Shown here: positions 39,629 to 47,802 of the stretch, piece after piece
Layout of the letters: each line of letters begins with the position of its first letter
Position numbering within the stretch: position 1 is the stretch's first letter
Source: a virus
Reading direction: 5' to 3' (one strand)
DNA: 64,000 nt
IMG/VR virus record: IMGVR_UViG_3300030004_000009
Location: 112,704-176,703 of that record
The notes under the pieces: generated by a model
What the model was told of the DNA's origin: nothing
What the model saw: the letters and a program-made list of their open reading frames with translations, nothing else
The model's database searches: none
Position numbers and translations under genes: made by a program

Positions 39629-40255
39629 ATGTTTACACAAATCATCAACTCTATCATTAATGGTACTATAACAAAGCTTATCACAACTTATCATAACTGG
39701 AGTCATCTTAAGTTTTACTTTGTTGTTAGTCTTATATTCTTACTTTTACTTGGTTTCTTATATAAGGATACAGTAGTAATGCTAGCTAGTGATTTAATTA
39801 GTAATCAGATACAATTTAGAGAGTGTAGAGATATTGAGGGTCTTAGTAAATATATGAATGAAACAGTAAAGAAAGATAAAATTATAAACTCATATACAGT
39901 ATATCTTTATCAACCGATCAATAGTTCAATCTATAAAAAGCTTGTAGTTAGTGATGACACTATTATAATGCATAGTCCTGTACTTCAAGGTATATATTTA
40001 AGAACACAACCAACAATTAATAAAGAGTTAGAACTTCATTCATATTACCTTGCTGATAGAGATGAGTTTATGAGTCATGAAGATACAAAGTATTGGTCTA
40101 TGAATGGAGCAGATACAAGATTAGGTTATGCATTAAAGATAGATTCAAAAGTAATAGGAGAAGTTTGGATTGATTTCAAAGTTAACCCCACACCACTTGA
40201 GTTAGAAAGAGTACTTAAAGAGGTCTCACCAGCGTTATATACATATATACTATAA
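39629..40255 (+). CDS. Membrane-anchored hypothetical protein
   Basis: 208 residues with a transmembrane helix at about residues 29-48 (FYFVVSLIFLLLLGFLY) and a soluble C-terminal domain (LGYALKIDSKVIGEVWIDFK). First gene after the operon promoter. Function unknown. Confidence 0.65.
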   Translation: MFTQIINSIINGTITKLITTYHNWSHLKFYFVVSLIFLLLLGFLYKDTVVMLASDLISNQIQFRECRDIEGLSKYMNETVKKDKIINSYTVYLYQPINSSIYKKLVVSDDTIIMHSPVLQGIYLRTQPTINKELELHSYYLADRDEFMSHEDTKYWSMNGADTRLGYALKIDSKVIGEVWIDFKVNPTPLELERVLKEVSPALYTYIL

Positions 40256-40278
40256 AATTAAAAATGAAAGAATGATAA

Positions 40279-41220
40279 ATGGAAAATGAACAGTACGACA
40301 AAGTTAATGGTGACATTGCTTTCACCGAATCGACACACACTTATGTAAACACTAAACATTTAGATAGAAAATACATATCGGTAACTACACTTATTGGAGA
40401 GTATCATCAGAAATTTGACTCTGAATTTTGGGCAAGTTATAAGGCATGCGAAGCGTTAATGGGTTCTCAGTTTGAAAAATTAGGATTAAAGTTCGAACTC
40501 TTAGAGAAAAAGAAGTTTGATAGTGTCTATCTCGATACATTTGAAATTGATTATAATGAATTTGAAGAGAAAAAGCAAGAGATATTAGCATCATATGGTA
40601 TGGCAAATAAAGTTGCATGTGAACGTGGTAACATAATACATAATGCTAAAGAGAATCAGTTTTATGAGAAAGCAGTCCATAGGCTACAAGATTATAACTT
40701 CGATCTTCACACATTAAATGGAGACTTTGCTTGTCAAAGACATGACTTTACTCTTAATAGAGATAAGGCTATACTACCTGAATACTTAATGTATTACTCT
40801 ACTAAAGATGGAATACTTAATATTGCTGGTCAAGCTGATATAGTAATAAAAGACGGTAATGATATTTACATACTTGATCACAAATCTAATGCTAAAGGTA
40901 TTAAAAATAAAGCATACTTCGATGTGAAGAAAAAGAAGAAACAGATGATGTTCTATCCTATAAATAATATGGATGATCATATGTTAAATCACTACACACT
41001 TCAATTATCATTATATGCTTGGATACTTCAAAAGATAAGTCCAGATTTTCAAATTAAACTTCTACGCCTTCTTCATATAGATGGTAATCAAAAGGAAACA
41101 ATCTACGACCTTGATTATAAAAGGGAGGAAGTAGAAAGAATGCTTAAGCATTATAAAAAGACATTAAAGGTGCAACACTATCGTGAGACAGGAGAGTTGC
41201 AGAGAGGAGAAGAAGACTAA
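40279..41220 (+). CDS. PD-(D/E)XK nuclease-family protein
   Basis: 313 residues. ACERGNIIHNAKEN is the RG-xx-H motif of RecB/Cas4-like exonucleases, GQADIVIKDGNDIYILDHKSN gives the D...DxK catalytic pair, and HYTLQLSLYAWIL is the QxxxY motif. A single-strand or end-processing exonuclease in recombination or packaging is expected. Overlaps the next start by one base. Confidence 0.85.
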   Translation: MENEQYDKVNGDIAFTESTHTYVNTKHLDRKYISVTTLIGEYHQKFDSEFWASYKACEALMGSQFEKLGLKFELLEKKKFDSVYLDTFEIDYNEFEEKKQEILASYGMANKVACERGNIIHNAKENQFYEKAVHRLQDYNFDLHTLNGDFACQRHDFTLNRDKAILPEYLMYYSTKDGILNIAGQADIVIKDGNDIYILDHKSNAKGIKNKAYFDVKKKKKQMMFYPINNMDDHMLNHYTLQLSLYAWILQKISPDFQIKLLRLLHIDGNQKETIYDLDYKREEVERMLKHYKKTLKVQHYRETGELQRGEED

Positions 41221-41525
41221 TGCAATCAAGAGATGATAAATTAAGAGAGCAACAAGATTTAATTAATGAGTATAAATCATTAAAGAATCAACTCTATAGA
41301 ATAAAATTTAGAATCCTATATGAGAATCTTCAAGACTATAAAAGAGTAAGAGAAGTTATAGCAAGATTAAATGATTTAAAAATAGAATTGGAATTAGTAT
41401 TTAGTAAAGGAGATTTAGAAGCAGCTTATGATGAAGTATATTATCATGGTAATATGCATAGATGGGATTGGGAAATAGAGGAAGCAAAACTAATAGAAGA
41501 ACTTTCTTCACTAGAATTATATTAA
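41220..41525 (+). CDS. Coiled-coil protein
   Basis: 101 residues, nearly all helical (DKLREQQDLINEYKSLKNQLYRIKF), acidic C-terminus. Start and stop each share a base with neighbours (TAATG), so it is in the operon. No motif. Confidence 0.6.
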   Translation: MQSRDDKLREQQDLINEYKSLKNQLYRIKFRILYENLQDYKRVREVIARLNDLKIELELVFSKGDLEAAYDEVYYHGNMHRWDWEIEEAKLIEELSSLELY

Positions 41526-41800
41526 TGAAAGCTAGTCAAATAGTTAGAGCACATATTAAGGAAGCCTTAAATCAAGGACTTCCACTATCGGAAGCACGAA
41601 TGAAGATATGTAGAACTTGTCCATTATTTGATCAAGGAGTTTTTGGTCCTATATGCAATCCTAACTTATACCTTAATCCAATTACTAATGAAACTAGTTA
41701 CATAGTTAAACAAGGTTTTACTAAAGGATGTGGTTGCCGTTTAAATGCAAAGACAAGAATAGAAGATGCAGAATGTCCAATGAATCCACCAAAATGGTAA
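41525..41800 (+). CDS. Zinc-ribbon-like protein
   Basis: 91 residues from the ATG at 41525; a longer frame to 41462 overlaps the previous gene and is rejected. Cys pairs CRTCPLF and CGCRLN with additional Cys residues (PICNP, AECPMNP) suggest one or two zinc sites. Conserved small phage protein style; function unknown. Confidence 0.7.
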   Translation: MKASQIVRAHIKEALNQGLPLSEARMKICRTCPLFDQGVFGPICNPNLYLNPITNETSYIVKQGFTKGCGCRLNAKTRIEDAECPMNPPKW

Positions 41801-41806
41801 GAATTA

Positions 41807-42193
41807 ATGAAAATTAAAATAGAGAACGATAGAATAGAAGTATATACATTAATTACAGTGCTTCAAGATATAATGAATAATGTTTTATTAGTAGATGAAA
41901 TAGATTTAAATAACGTTACTTTAAAACGTAGTTTAGTACCATCAACACCTTCTATAGAAGATTTAAGTGAAGAGAATGATATTATCATAGATCAGGAAGA
42001 TCTTGATTATATTGAAGAACTAAGTGGGGTACAAGAGAGTATGCTACCTAAATATATAAAACCTTTTATATCTATAGAGGATATAAAAGAATCAGATATA
42101 AATTTAGAACCTAATGAAATACATCGTTATATAGACACTGATACTATGTCAGTAGGAGATAATGTAACACCAGTTATTAAACAAAAGAAATGA
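41807..42193 (+). CDS. Acidic hypothetical protein
   Basis: 128 residues, strongly acidic in the middle (EENDIIIDQEDLDYIEELSG) and probably partly disordered. It begins with a helical KIENDRIEVYTLITVLQDIM. No known family. Confidence 0.6.
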   Translation: MKIKIENDRIEVYTLITVLQDIMNNVLLVDEIDLNNVTLKRSLVPSTPSIEDLSEENDIIIDQEDLDYIEELSGVQESMLPKYIKPFISIEDIKESDINLEPNEIHRYIDTDTMSVGDNVTPVIKQKK

Positions 42194-42197
42194 TTAT

Positions 42198-42602
42198 ATG
42201 TTAAGAGACGAACCACTAAGAAGAATAGAAAGAGATAATTGGGAAAATCCAATACAAGAAAGAAATGAACAAGTAATGACTCAATTAGAAGAGTATCAGA
42301 TGCTAGTAGAAATATTAAAAATATATCATGAAGATATGTCTATAGAAGAGCAAGAAAAGTTCAAAGATGAATACATACAACTTGATTGGAATATGAGGTT
42401 ATTACATAAAGCTTTATATGATAATACAACTAAAGACTTTGAGGATGTTTTAGAAGACTACTTAGAAGATAAAGATAATGTAGTATCATTCTACACTAAA
42501 GAAGAACAAAAGCTAGCAGCTCAAACTGCTAAAGAATTATATAATACAGATATATTAGTATGTGAAATGGATGCACCTGAATTATGTTGTGATGAACTAT
42601 GA
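42198..42602 (+). CDS. Acidic helical protein ending CCDEL
   Basis: 134 residues, helical and acidic, with C-terminus DAPELCCDEL. The CCDEL element also occurs inside the next gene's product (EEPLTCCDELPV), so the two share a short module. Overlaps the next start by four bases. Confidence 0.6.
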   Translation: MLRDEPLRRIERDNWENPIQERNEQVMTQLEEYQMLVEILKIYHEDMSIEEQEKFKDEYIQLDWNMRLLHKALYDNTTKDFEDVLEDYLEDKDNVVSFYTKEEQKLAAQTAKELYNTDILVCEMDAPELCCDEL

Positions 42603-43195
42603 TACATGATAGTGAAAAAACTGGAAGATTAAACTGGCTTACTATTAGGAAGCAACAACAAGAATCTACATTAAAGAAAATACAAGAAGAATTAGAGATA
42701 CTACATCCTAATGCTTCTACAATAATAGATCTAGAAAGATGGCGTGAATTACATAAGAATGATAAACTCCATAAAAGTCTTTTACTAGAAATTAATAATG
42801 AAATAGAAGCTTATTCTAAACTTCAAGATATATCTGAATTAGATATAGTAAATGAACTTATAGCTATTCAAGAACTACAGATTATAGATGATTGGGATGA
42901 CGATGGAAATGTTATTTATGAGGAACCTGAAACGGAATTAGAGAGAGCCAAACTCATAAGAGAAATTCCTGGACTTGATATATGTGTAATAGAAGAACCT
43001 CTTACATGTTGTGATGAACTACCAGTAATCGATCATACAGAAAAATATAATAAGTTTAATGGTAAATTATTAAGTGAACACGATATGCCACCAGAAGAAA
43101 CTACTGATGAAGATCCACTAGAAATGCCAAGATTTGAAATATGGGCAGATAAAGGCACAGGTTATAACTTAGATACTAATACATACATAGAGTAA
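42599..43195 (+). CDS. Acidic helical protein with internal CCDEL
   Basis: 198 residues: helical N-terminal two thirds, then CVIEEPLTCCDELPV and an acidic disordered tail (PPEETTDEDPLEMPRFEIWADKG). Related to the previous gene through CCDEL, perhaps a Cys-based site. Function unknown. Confidence 0.6.
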   Translation: MIHDSEKTGRLNWLTIRKQQQESTLKKIQEELEILHPNASTIIDLERWRELHKNDKLHKSLLLEINNEIEAYSKLQDISELDIVNELIAIQELQIIDDWDDDGNVIYEEPETELERAKLIREIPGLDICVIEEPLTCCDELPVIDHTEKYNKFNGKLLSEHDMPPEETTDEDPLEMPRFEIWADKGTGYNLDTNTYIE

Positions 43196-43211
43196 TAAAA
43201 TAAATAAGACA

Positions 43212-43649
43212 ATGGAATTAAGAGTAACAAAAGACACATTTGCATTTAAGATAGTAGAAAATCCTTTTATGAAGGTGGTAACAGATTCAGGTATCTATCT
43301 TGGAGCTAGAGGATCATACTCAAGTCAAGAGACTGGTGTGATGGAACAACTTGCTCAAACAATACAGTTTGGTATTGTAACTATAGTAGGTCCTGATTGT
43401 AAAGTGGTATCAGTAGGTGACGGTGTATATTTTAATGTACATAGTATAGAACCTATACCTTTTTATGAACCAGTTTGGGTATTACACGAAGGTAATATAA
43501 GAGCATGGGTAAAAGATGATGGAACATTAGCAGGTCTAATTGCAGATAAAGAAGAAGAGCTTAAAGCAGAAGCATTTAAAACTTCTATAGCTTTAAATAG
43601 CAAACCAATAGCAGGAGAACCAGGTTCAGGTTTAACATTAGTACGATAA
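43212..43649 (+). CDS. GroES-like co-chaperonin candidate
   Basis: 145 residues. The arrangement FGIVTIVGPDCKVVSVGDGVYFNVHSIEP, then a loop and YEPVWVLHEGNIRAWV, follows the Cpn10 fold (G-V--VG...K-GD-V-F...-------E--I-A-). An N-terminal segment YSSQETGVMEQ could be the mobile loop. Phage T4 gp31 and some Bacteroidota phages carry such genes for capsid folding. Length exceeds GroES (97), with a C-terminal extension rich in Lys/Glu. Confidence 0.55.
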   Translation: MELRVTKDTFAFKIVENPFMKVVTDSGIYLGARGSYSSQETGVMEQLAQTIQFGIVTIVGPDCKVVSVGDGVYFNVHSIEPIPFYEPVWVLHEGNIRAWVKDDGTLAGLIADKEEELKAEAFKTSIALNSKPIAGEPGSGLTLVR

Positions 43650-43653
43650 CAAT

Positions 43654-43971
43654 ATGATAGAAAATATAGAAAAAGTCTTCTTCATTCCAGGAGACTTAGT
43701 AACAATAAAACACGATCTCCCTAATAAACCAACAATGTTGGTTAAAGGTAAAGAGACAAAGACATTTAAAGATATAGAAGGAGCACACTTCATTGGTATT
43801 AAGTGCTTTTGGTTTACAACTGAAGGTTTATATCAGGAATCCATATACAATACTAAGGACCTGTCAAAGGTAGATTCTTCTAACGCTTATAAAACAGATT
43901 ATACTAACTTTTATTCTAGTTCAGAATTGAAATTATCTGGAACTGGTACAACAACGTTTAAAAATTATTAA
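43654..43971 (+). CDS. YodC-like (DUF2158-type) small protein
   Basis: 105 residues. PGDLVTIKHDLPNKPTMLVKG and IKCFWFTTEGLYQESIYNTKDLSKV match the GD-V-lk-g-P-M-V... C-WF...-f-----l-- layout of YodC-type proteins, a small beta barrel of unknown function. Located between the GroES-like and KGG genes. Confidence 0.55.
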   Translation: MIENIEKVFFIPGDLVTIKHDLPNKPTMLVKGKETKTFKDIEGAHFIGIKCFWFTTEGLYQESIYNTKDLSKVDSSNAYKTDYTNFYSSSELKLSGTGTTTFKNY

Positions 43972-43995
43972 TATTACTACCAATCTTAACCTTAT

Positions 43996-44994
43996 ATGGA
44001 TAGTCAAACACAACAGCAATTTATAGCCTGGTTAGGCGATAAACTTCAAGCCAAAGATCAAGGAGATTTACAAAAGAAACTTCAAACATTAGGTGATGAT
44101 GGTATTCGTAAAGCGTATGATCAATTCACATCTGAAAAGTCTGATGCAGATGATAATCAAGAAGAAGCAGAAGATAATGGAGTTCAAAGTAATAAACTAG
44201 GTGGTCAACTTCACTATATAAAATGTCTTCAAGCTTTTGCTAAAGGTGGTCATATTGAAATGGAGAAGTGTGGCTGTGGAGGTAAAATGGCTAAAGGTGG
44301 TGAACTAGTTAATAGAGGTTCAGTTTCTATTAAGAAAGATAAAGGTTCTATTAAAGATTCTGATAACTCTAAAATTAAACCTAAAGGTCAAAAGATAAGT
44401 CATGGATACGATCCAGCAGAAATGTCTGATAAACCAACTAAAGGTAAAAAGAAAGAAATGAAAAAAGGCGGTTTAATGCAAGCTGATATTATAGGTAAAG
44501 ATAAAAAAGGTGGTCGTCTAAATGCTACAGAAGGCTTTAAGAAAGGTGGAAAAGCAGAAGAGATGAAAACTGGTGCTCGTATGGAATTTAAAAAAGGTGG
44601 TATGGCTAAGAAAGCAGAAGGTGGTACTTTAACTTCTACACTATTATCTCTTGCACGTGGTGGTAGAGTTGAAGAAGGCGGTCTTACTCAATCGTATCCT
44701 CATGGTATTAAAGATCCTAATGCAACTCCTCCTAAACTTAAAGGTAAACGTAAGGATATTGATAAAAAAGAAGCTAATCCAGGAAAGAAACAATATCTTG
44801 ATAAAGGTGATACTAAACAATATCGTACAGCAGTAACTAAAGTACCAACTGGTGCTACAGGAACTAAACTTCAAGGTGGTGGTTCAATGGCAGGTACTAT
44901 GGGTGGAATGATAGGTGGAGCAGGAGTTAAAAATCCTAACTCTGGTTCTAAGTTAGTAAAAAAAAAGATGAAGGTGGGAATGATGGGCGCTTAA
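43996..44994 (+). CDS. KGG-repeat basic protein
   Basis: 332 residues, dominated by Lys and Gly with repeated KKGG/AKGG units (KKGGLMQAD, KKGGKAEEM, FKKGGMAKKAEGG), beginning with a helical domain (FIAWLGDKLQAK) and a CGCGGKMAKGG knuckle. It is likely disordered and may bind nucleic acid or be a virion or minor structural protein; similar proteins occur in Bacteroidota phages. Calls beyond this are inference. Confidence 0.6.
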   Translation: MDSQTQQQFIAWLGDKLQAKDQGDLQKKLQTLGDDGIRKAYDQFTSEKSDADDNQEEAEDNGVQSNKLGGQLHYIKCLQAFAKGGHIEMEKCGCGGKMAKGGELVNRGSVSIKKDKGSIKDSDNSKIKPKGQKISHGYDPAEMSDKPTKGKKKEMKKGGLMQADIIGKDKKGGRLNATEGFKKGGKAEEMKTGARMEFKKGGMAKKAEGGTLTSTLLSLARGGRVEEGGLTQSYPHGIKDPNATPPKLKGKRKDIDKKEANPGKKQYLDKGDTKQYRTAVTKVPTGATGTKLQGGGSMAGTMGGMIGGAGVKNPNSGSKLVKKKMKVGMMGA

Positions 44995-45017
44995 CCCAAG
45001 GACAAGGTAATTTACGA

Positions 45018-45422
45018 ATGCAAGGTGAACAAACGCCAACACCTGAACAAATACAGGATATGAAAGTTGAGAATAAAGTAGGTGAGTTACAACAGGCAGA
45101 ACAGCAACGTCAGAATCCAGATGTAGTACAAAATCAATCTATGACTGATATCTTACGTGCACAAATGGTTCCAAAACCTAAATTACAACCACAACCAACT
45201 ATGAGAGTTATGTCTAGTAATGGACAGTTATTTGGAGTACCAACTGCTAAGAAAGGTACTAAATTAAAATCTAATATTGAAACTTTTGATCCATACGGTT
45301 CTAAGAAGACTCAAGGTCTTAACCCTAAGAAAGTTATAATGGGTCAAGGATCGGGAGCTGTACAGAGTAATGAGAAGATGTATACAGGTAGAGCACATGC
45401 AACTAATTATGGTGGTGCTTAA
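45018..45422 (+). CDS. Gln/Pro-rich protein
   Basis: 134 residues, rich in Gln, Pro and Thr (MQGEQTPTPEQIQDMKV, PKPKLQPQPTMRV), with a basic C-terminal half and a glycine-rich end (GQGSGAVQSNEKMYTGRAHATNYGGA). Probably a partner of the KGG protein in virion assembly. Confidence 0.6.
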   Translation: MQGEQTPTPEQIQDMKVENKVGELQQAEQQRQNPDVVQNQSMTDILRAQMVPKPKLQPQPTMRVMSSNGQLFGVPTAKKGTKLKSNIETFDPYGSKKTQGLNPKKVIMGQGSGAVQSNEKMYTGRAHATNYGGA

Positions 45423-45446
45423 TTCTACAAATAAATAAGAAATGAT

Positions 45447-45665
45447 ATGAATATAATAGTACAGGATCTAATAGCAAATAGAGTAGAGTTTGAAGATTTT
45501 ATAGAAGAAGTTTTTGGAGCAGGTTATCTACTTGATTTAGAAACTATAAATTTTAATAACTTAACTTTAAGAAAAGATAAACCAATAGACTTTCCAGAAA
45601 GAATAGATGAGATGTTTAAACCTGTTATGGGTCAAGGTAATGAGGATAATATATTTAATGATTAA
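45447..45665 (+). CDS. Hypothetical small acidic protein
   Basis: 72 residues, acidic (EFEDFIEEVFGAGYLLDLE) and helical. It overlaps the next start by one base (TAATG). No family recognised. Confidence 0.6.
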   Translation: MNIIVQDLIANRVEFEDFIEEVFGAGYLLDLETINFNNLTLRKDKPIDFPERIDEMFKPVMGQGNEDNIFND

Positions 45666-46231
45666 TGAATTACTTTATATTTGAAAATAATAAGTTACAC
45701 CTTAATAAGGAGAGCATTCTCCTCATTAAGGAATTTGCACCCTTATGGGATATAGATAGGAATAAGATTAATGGTGATACACGTGGTTATGATCGTAAAC
45801 GTGCATTTCGTGAATTCACATATATGTTTTTAATGTATGATTGGGAATCGCCTTATAAGCAATTTACAGATCAAGAAAGACATAACGACTCACTTGCTGA
45901 TAGTGAATTAACTAACAAACAATTCAACGATCCTTTATTTGTAGAGGCTTGTAAGAAGTATCAGAAGATACAAGAAACAAGAATGTTAAAACTATTACAA
46001 GCTTGTTATAAAGCAGTTGATGAGTTAACTTTATTTTATAATACTGTAGATTTACAAGAACGTGATATAGATGGTAAACCTATCTTCAATGCAAAACAAA
46101 TAAACGATACAATTGCTAGCCAAGGTAAAACTATAATATCTCTTGAGTCACTTGAAGCTATAGTAAGACGTGAGAAAGAGGGAGATGCAGCTAAACTTCG
46201 TGGGGATAAGAAACCTGGAACATTCGATTAA
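45665..46231 (+). CDS. Putative terminase small subunit or packaging protein
   Basis: 188 residues, helical (LLQACYKAVDELTLFYNTVD, ISLESLEAIVRREKEGD). No motif identifies it; the call rests on its place directly upstream of the large terminase and its size. A palindromic dispersed element lies between the two genes. Confidence 0.45.
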   Translation: MNYFIFENNKLHLNKESILLIKEFAPLWDIDRNKINGDTRGYDRKRAFREFTYMFLMYDWESPYKQFTDQERHNDSLADSELTNKQFNDPLFVEACKKYQKIQETRMLKLLQACYKAVDELTLFYNTVDLQERDIDGKPIFNAKQINDTIASQGKTIISLESLEAIVRREKEGDAAKLRGDKKPGTFD

Positions 46232-46237
46232 CTCATA

Positions 46238-46261
46238 CTTACTCTTTAAAAGGTAAGACTG
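46238..46261 (+). repeat. Dispersed near-palindrome before terminase
   Basis: CTTACTCTTTAAAAGGTAAG is a 20-base near-palindrome, 12 bases upstream of the terminase ATG. Related copies are at 14278, 26365, 26412 and 29148. It could bind a dimeric regulator. Confidence 0.55.
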
Positions 46262-46273
46262 ATAAATTAAAAT

Positions 46274-46785
46274 ATGGTTAAAAGTGTAGACGAACTAATA
46301 GGTGAAACCTGGCGTAAAAAGATAATATGGGATGTATCTCATGAAAGAGCACTTAAACAAGTAGAAGCTGGAACCTTCTACTTTGATCCTAACCTATCAT
46401 ATGAGACTACAGGTTATAGACCAATAACAGAAATTAAAGGTCTTGATTTTAATCCACTACCTTTTAAGAAGATAGGATTAGATAGAATATCTAAAGGTAC
46501 ATATTCGGGACTTCAGATAGGAAGTAAACACCATAGAGATTGGTGGCTAGAGCAGTATGATAAATGTGAAAATGGATTTGAACACAAAGGTTATAGAGTA
46601 ACTGGTGATCATTATTTCTTCTTAAACTTTTACTCTATGTTAGTCGGTAAGAAAGGACAGAAGGCTGGAGCCGGACGACAGTTCACACACCCTTCATTTT
46701 GGTCACTTCACTATGAATGGTTTCATTACATAGAACTTGCAGAAGTATTTGGTTATGATTGTGCAGCTCTAAAATCAAGAGGGGT
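46274..46785 (+). CDS. terL: Terminase large subunit, exon 1
   Basis: Codes for the first 170 residues, ending within KSRG, the deviant Walker A region of the packaging ATPase. The frame continues into the intron for seven codons before a stop, which is not translated after splicing. Exon 1 joins exon 2 at GT|AGG so that SRG-VG-FSEVGASLG is restored. The spliced gene is 717 residues (2154 bases, divisible by three). The ATPase and nuclease domains are completed by exon 2. Confidence 0.9.
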
Positions 46786-47802
46786 AAATGTCTTGCCCTC
46801 CGTCTAGGTAACTAGCGGTAATAAATCCGGCAATATCGGTGAAGACTAAGTTGATTATTATAAAAACAATTAAAATTATTATGACTATAAAAGAACAAGA
46901 ACAAATACTAGAGAAATTACCTTTTTACACTAAGCATAGTAGTAAGAGAGAAATAAGACATGAGTTCTTCGATAACATTGAAACAGAAGTTCAAGCATAT
47001 ATCCTAGGTATATACGCATCAGACGGGAGTGTTAATGCAGAACGAAAGACAATGACTTTAGGAATATCACAAGTTGATACTCAATTAATAGAATTATTTA
47101 AGAAATACATATCACCAAATGCTTATACTCGTATTACTGAACCAAGAGTATTATCAAATGCAGGTAGAAATGGTATAGATATAAATGATAATGGTTCTAT
47201 ATATTTGGATATAACTAGTGTAATTATCTATAAATCTCTTTGCGATAAAGGCTTTGGATCTAGAAAGACTTATAACGATTCAGTCTTACCTAATATATCA
47301 GCAGAGATGTTACCTCACTTTATAAGAGGTTACTTTGATGGTGATGGATGTATAACTACTTGGTTAGCTAAAGAGAAAGGTAAAGCAGATAGAGTAAGAT
47401 CCAAATTTGACATATCGTCAAAGACTAGATCACTACTCGATGATATAAATTCTGAGTTTAGTAAAGTTGGAATAACTTGTAACATTAACTATTTAAAGAG
47501 AGACGACATGTATCGTTTATGTACTTCAAGTAGAGTTGAGTTAGGTAAGTTGTTTAAGTATCTATATAGTGATAGTAATTTCAGATTGGATCGTAAATAC
47601 GATAAATTTAATCGATATGTTAATACCGAGATAACTCAGTTAATCGCTGAGTATCGTAACGCATAGGTGTTGAGCGCTATTGAGAGCAATAATATACCCA
47701 CGAGTGCCGGACAACCTAATGGCTTAGGTTGAAAATATATGCTGAACTCATGAGAAATCATGAGAAGCTAAGGATAAAAAGCCTTAGCGATAACATTAAT
47801 TG
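46786..47802 (+). mobile_element. Self-splicing group I intron
   Basis: 1017 bases interrupting terL. P1: exon GGGGT (46781-46785, last U splice site) pairs with GCCCT (46795-46799). P2: CTAG-GTAA-CTAG (46804-46815) flanked by CCG/CGG. P3: CCGGC (46827-46831) with GCCGG (47706-47710). P8: CAACCTAA/TTAGGTTG (47712-47731). P9-type hairpins CTCATGA-GAAA-TCATGAG (47747-47764) and GCTAAGG/CCTTAGC (47767-47788). The intron ends in G at 47802. Exon AGGA can pair with intron TCTT as P10. Confidence 0.93.
46881..47666 (+). CDS. LAGLIDADG homing endonuclease (intron-encoded)
   Basis: 261 residues from the ATG at 46881. Two LAGLIDADG helices are visible: YILGIYASDGS (with D as catalytic Asp) and HFIRGYFDGDG. 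A GTG start at 46839 would overlap the intron core and is unlikely. The enzyme cuts intronless terL copies to drive intron homing and may also act as a maturase. Confidence 0.9.
   Translation: MTIKEQEQILEKLPFYTKHSSKREIRHEFFDNIETEVQAYILGIYASDGSVNAERKTMTLGISQVDTQLIELFKKYISPNAYTRITEPRVLSNAGRNGIDINDNGSIYLDITSVIIYKSLCDKGFGSRKTYNDSVLPNISAEMLPHFIRGYFDGDGCITTWLAKEKGKADRVRSKFDISSKTRSLLDDINSEFSKVGITCNINYLKRDDMYRLCTSSRVELGKLFKYLYSDSNFRLDRKYDKFNRYVNTEITQLIAEYRNA

Noticed and set aside
46839-46881. GTG start of the homing endonuclease
   Set aside because: The extension covers intron core sequence and is rich in Ile/Lys without homology; ATG at 46881 precedes the conserved domain.
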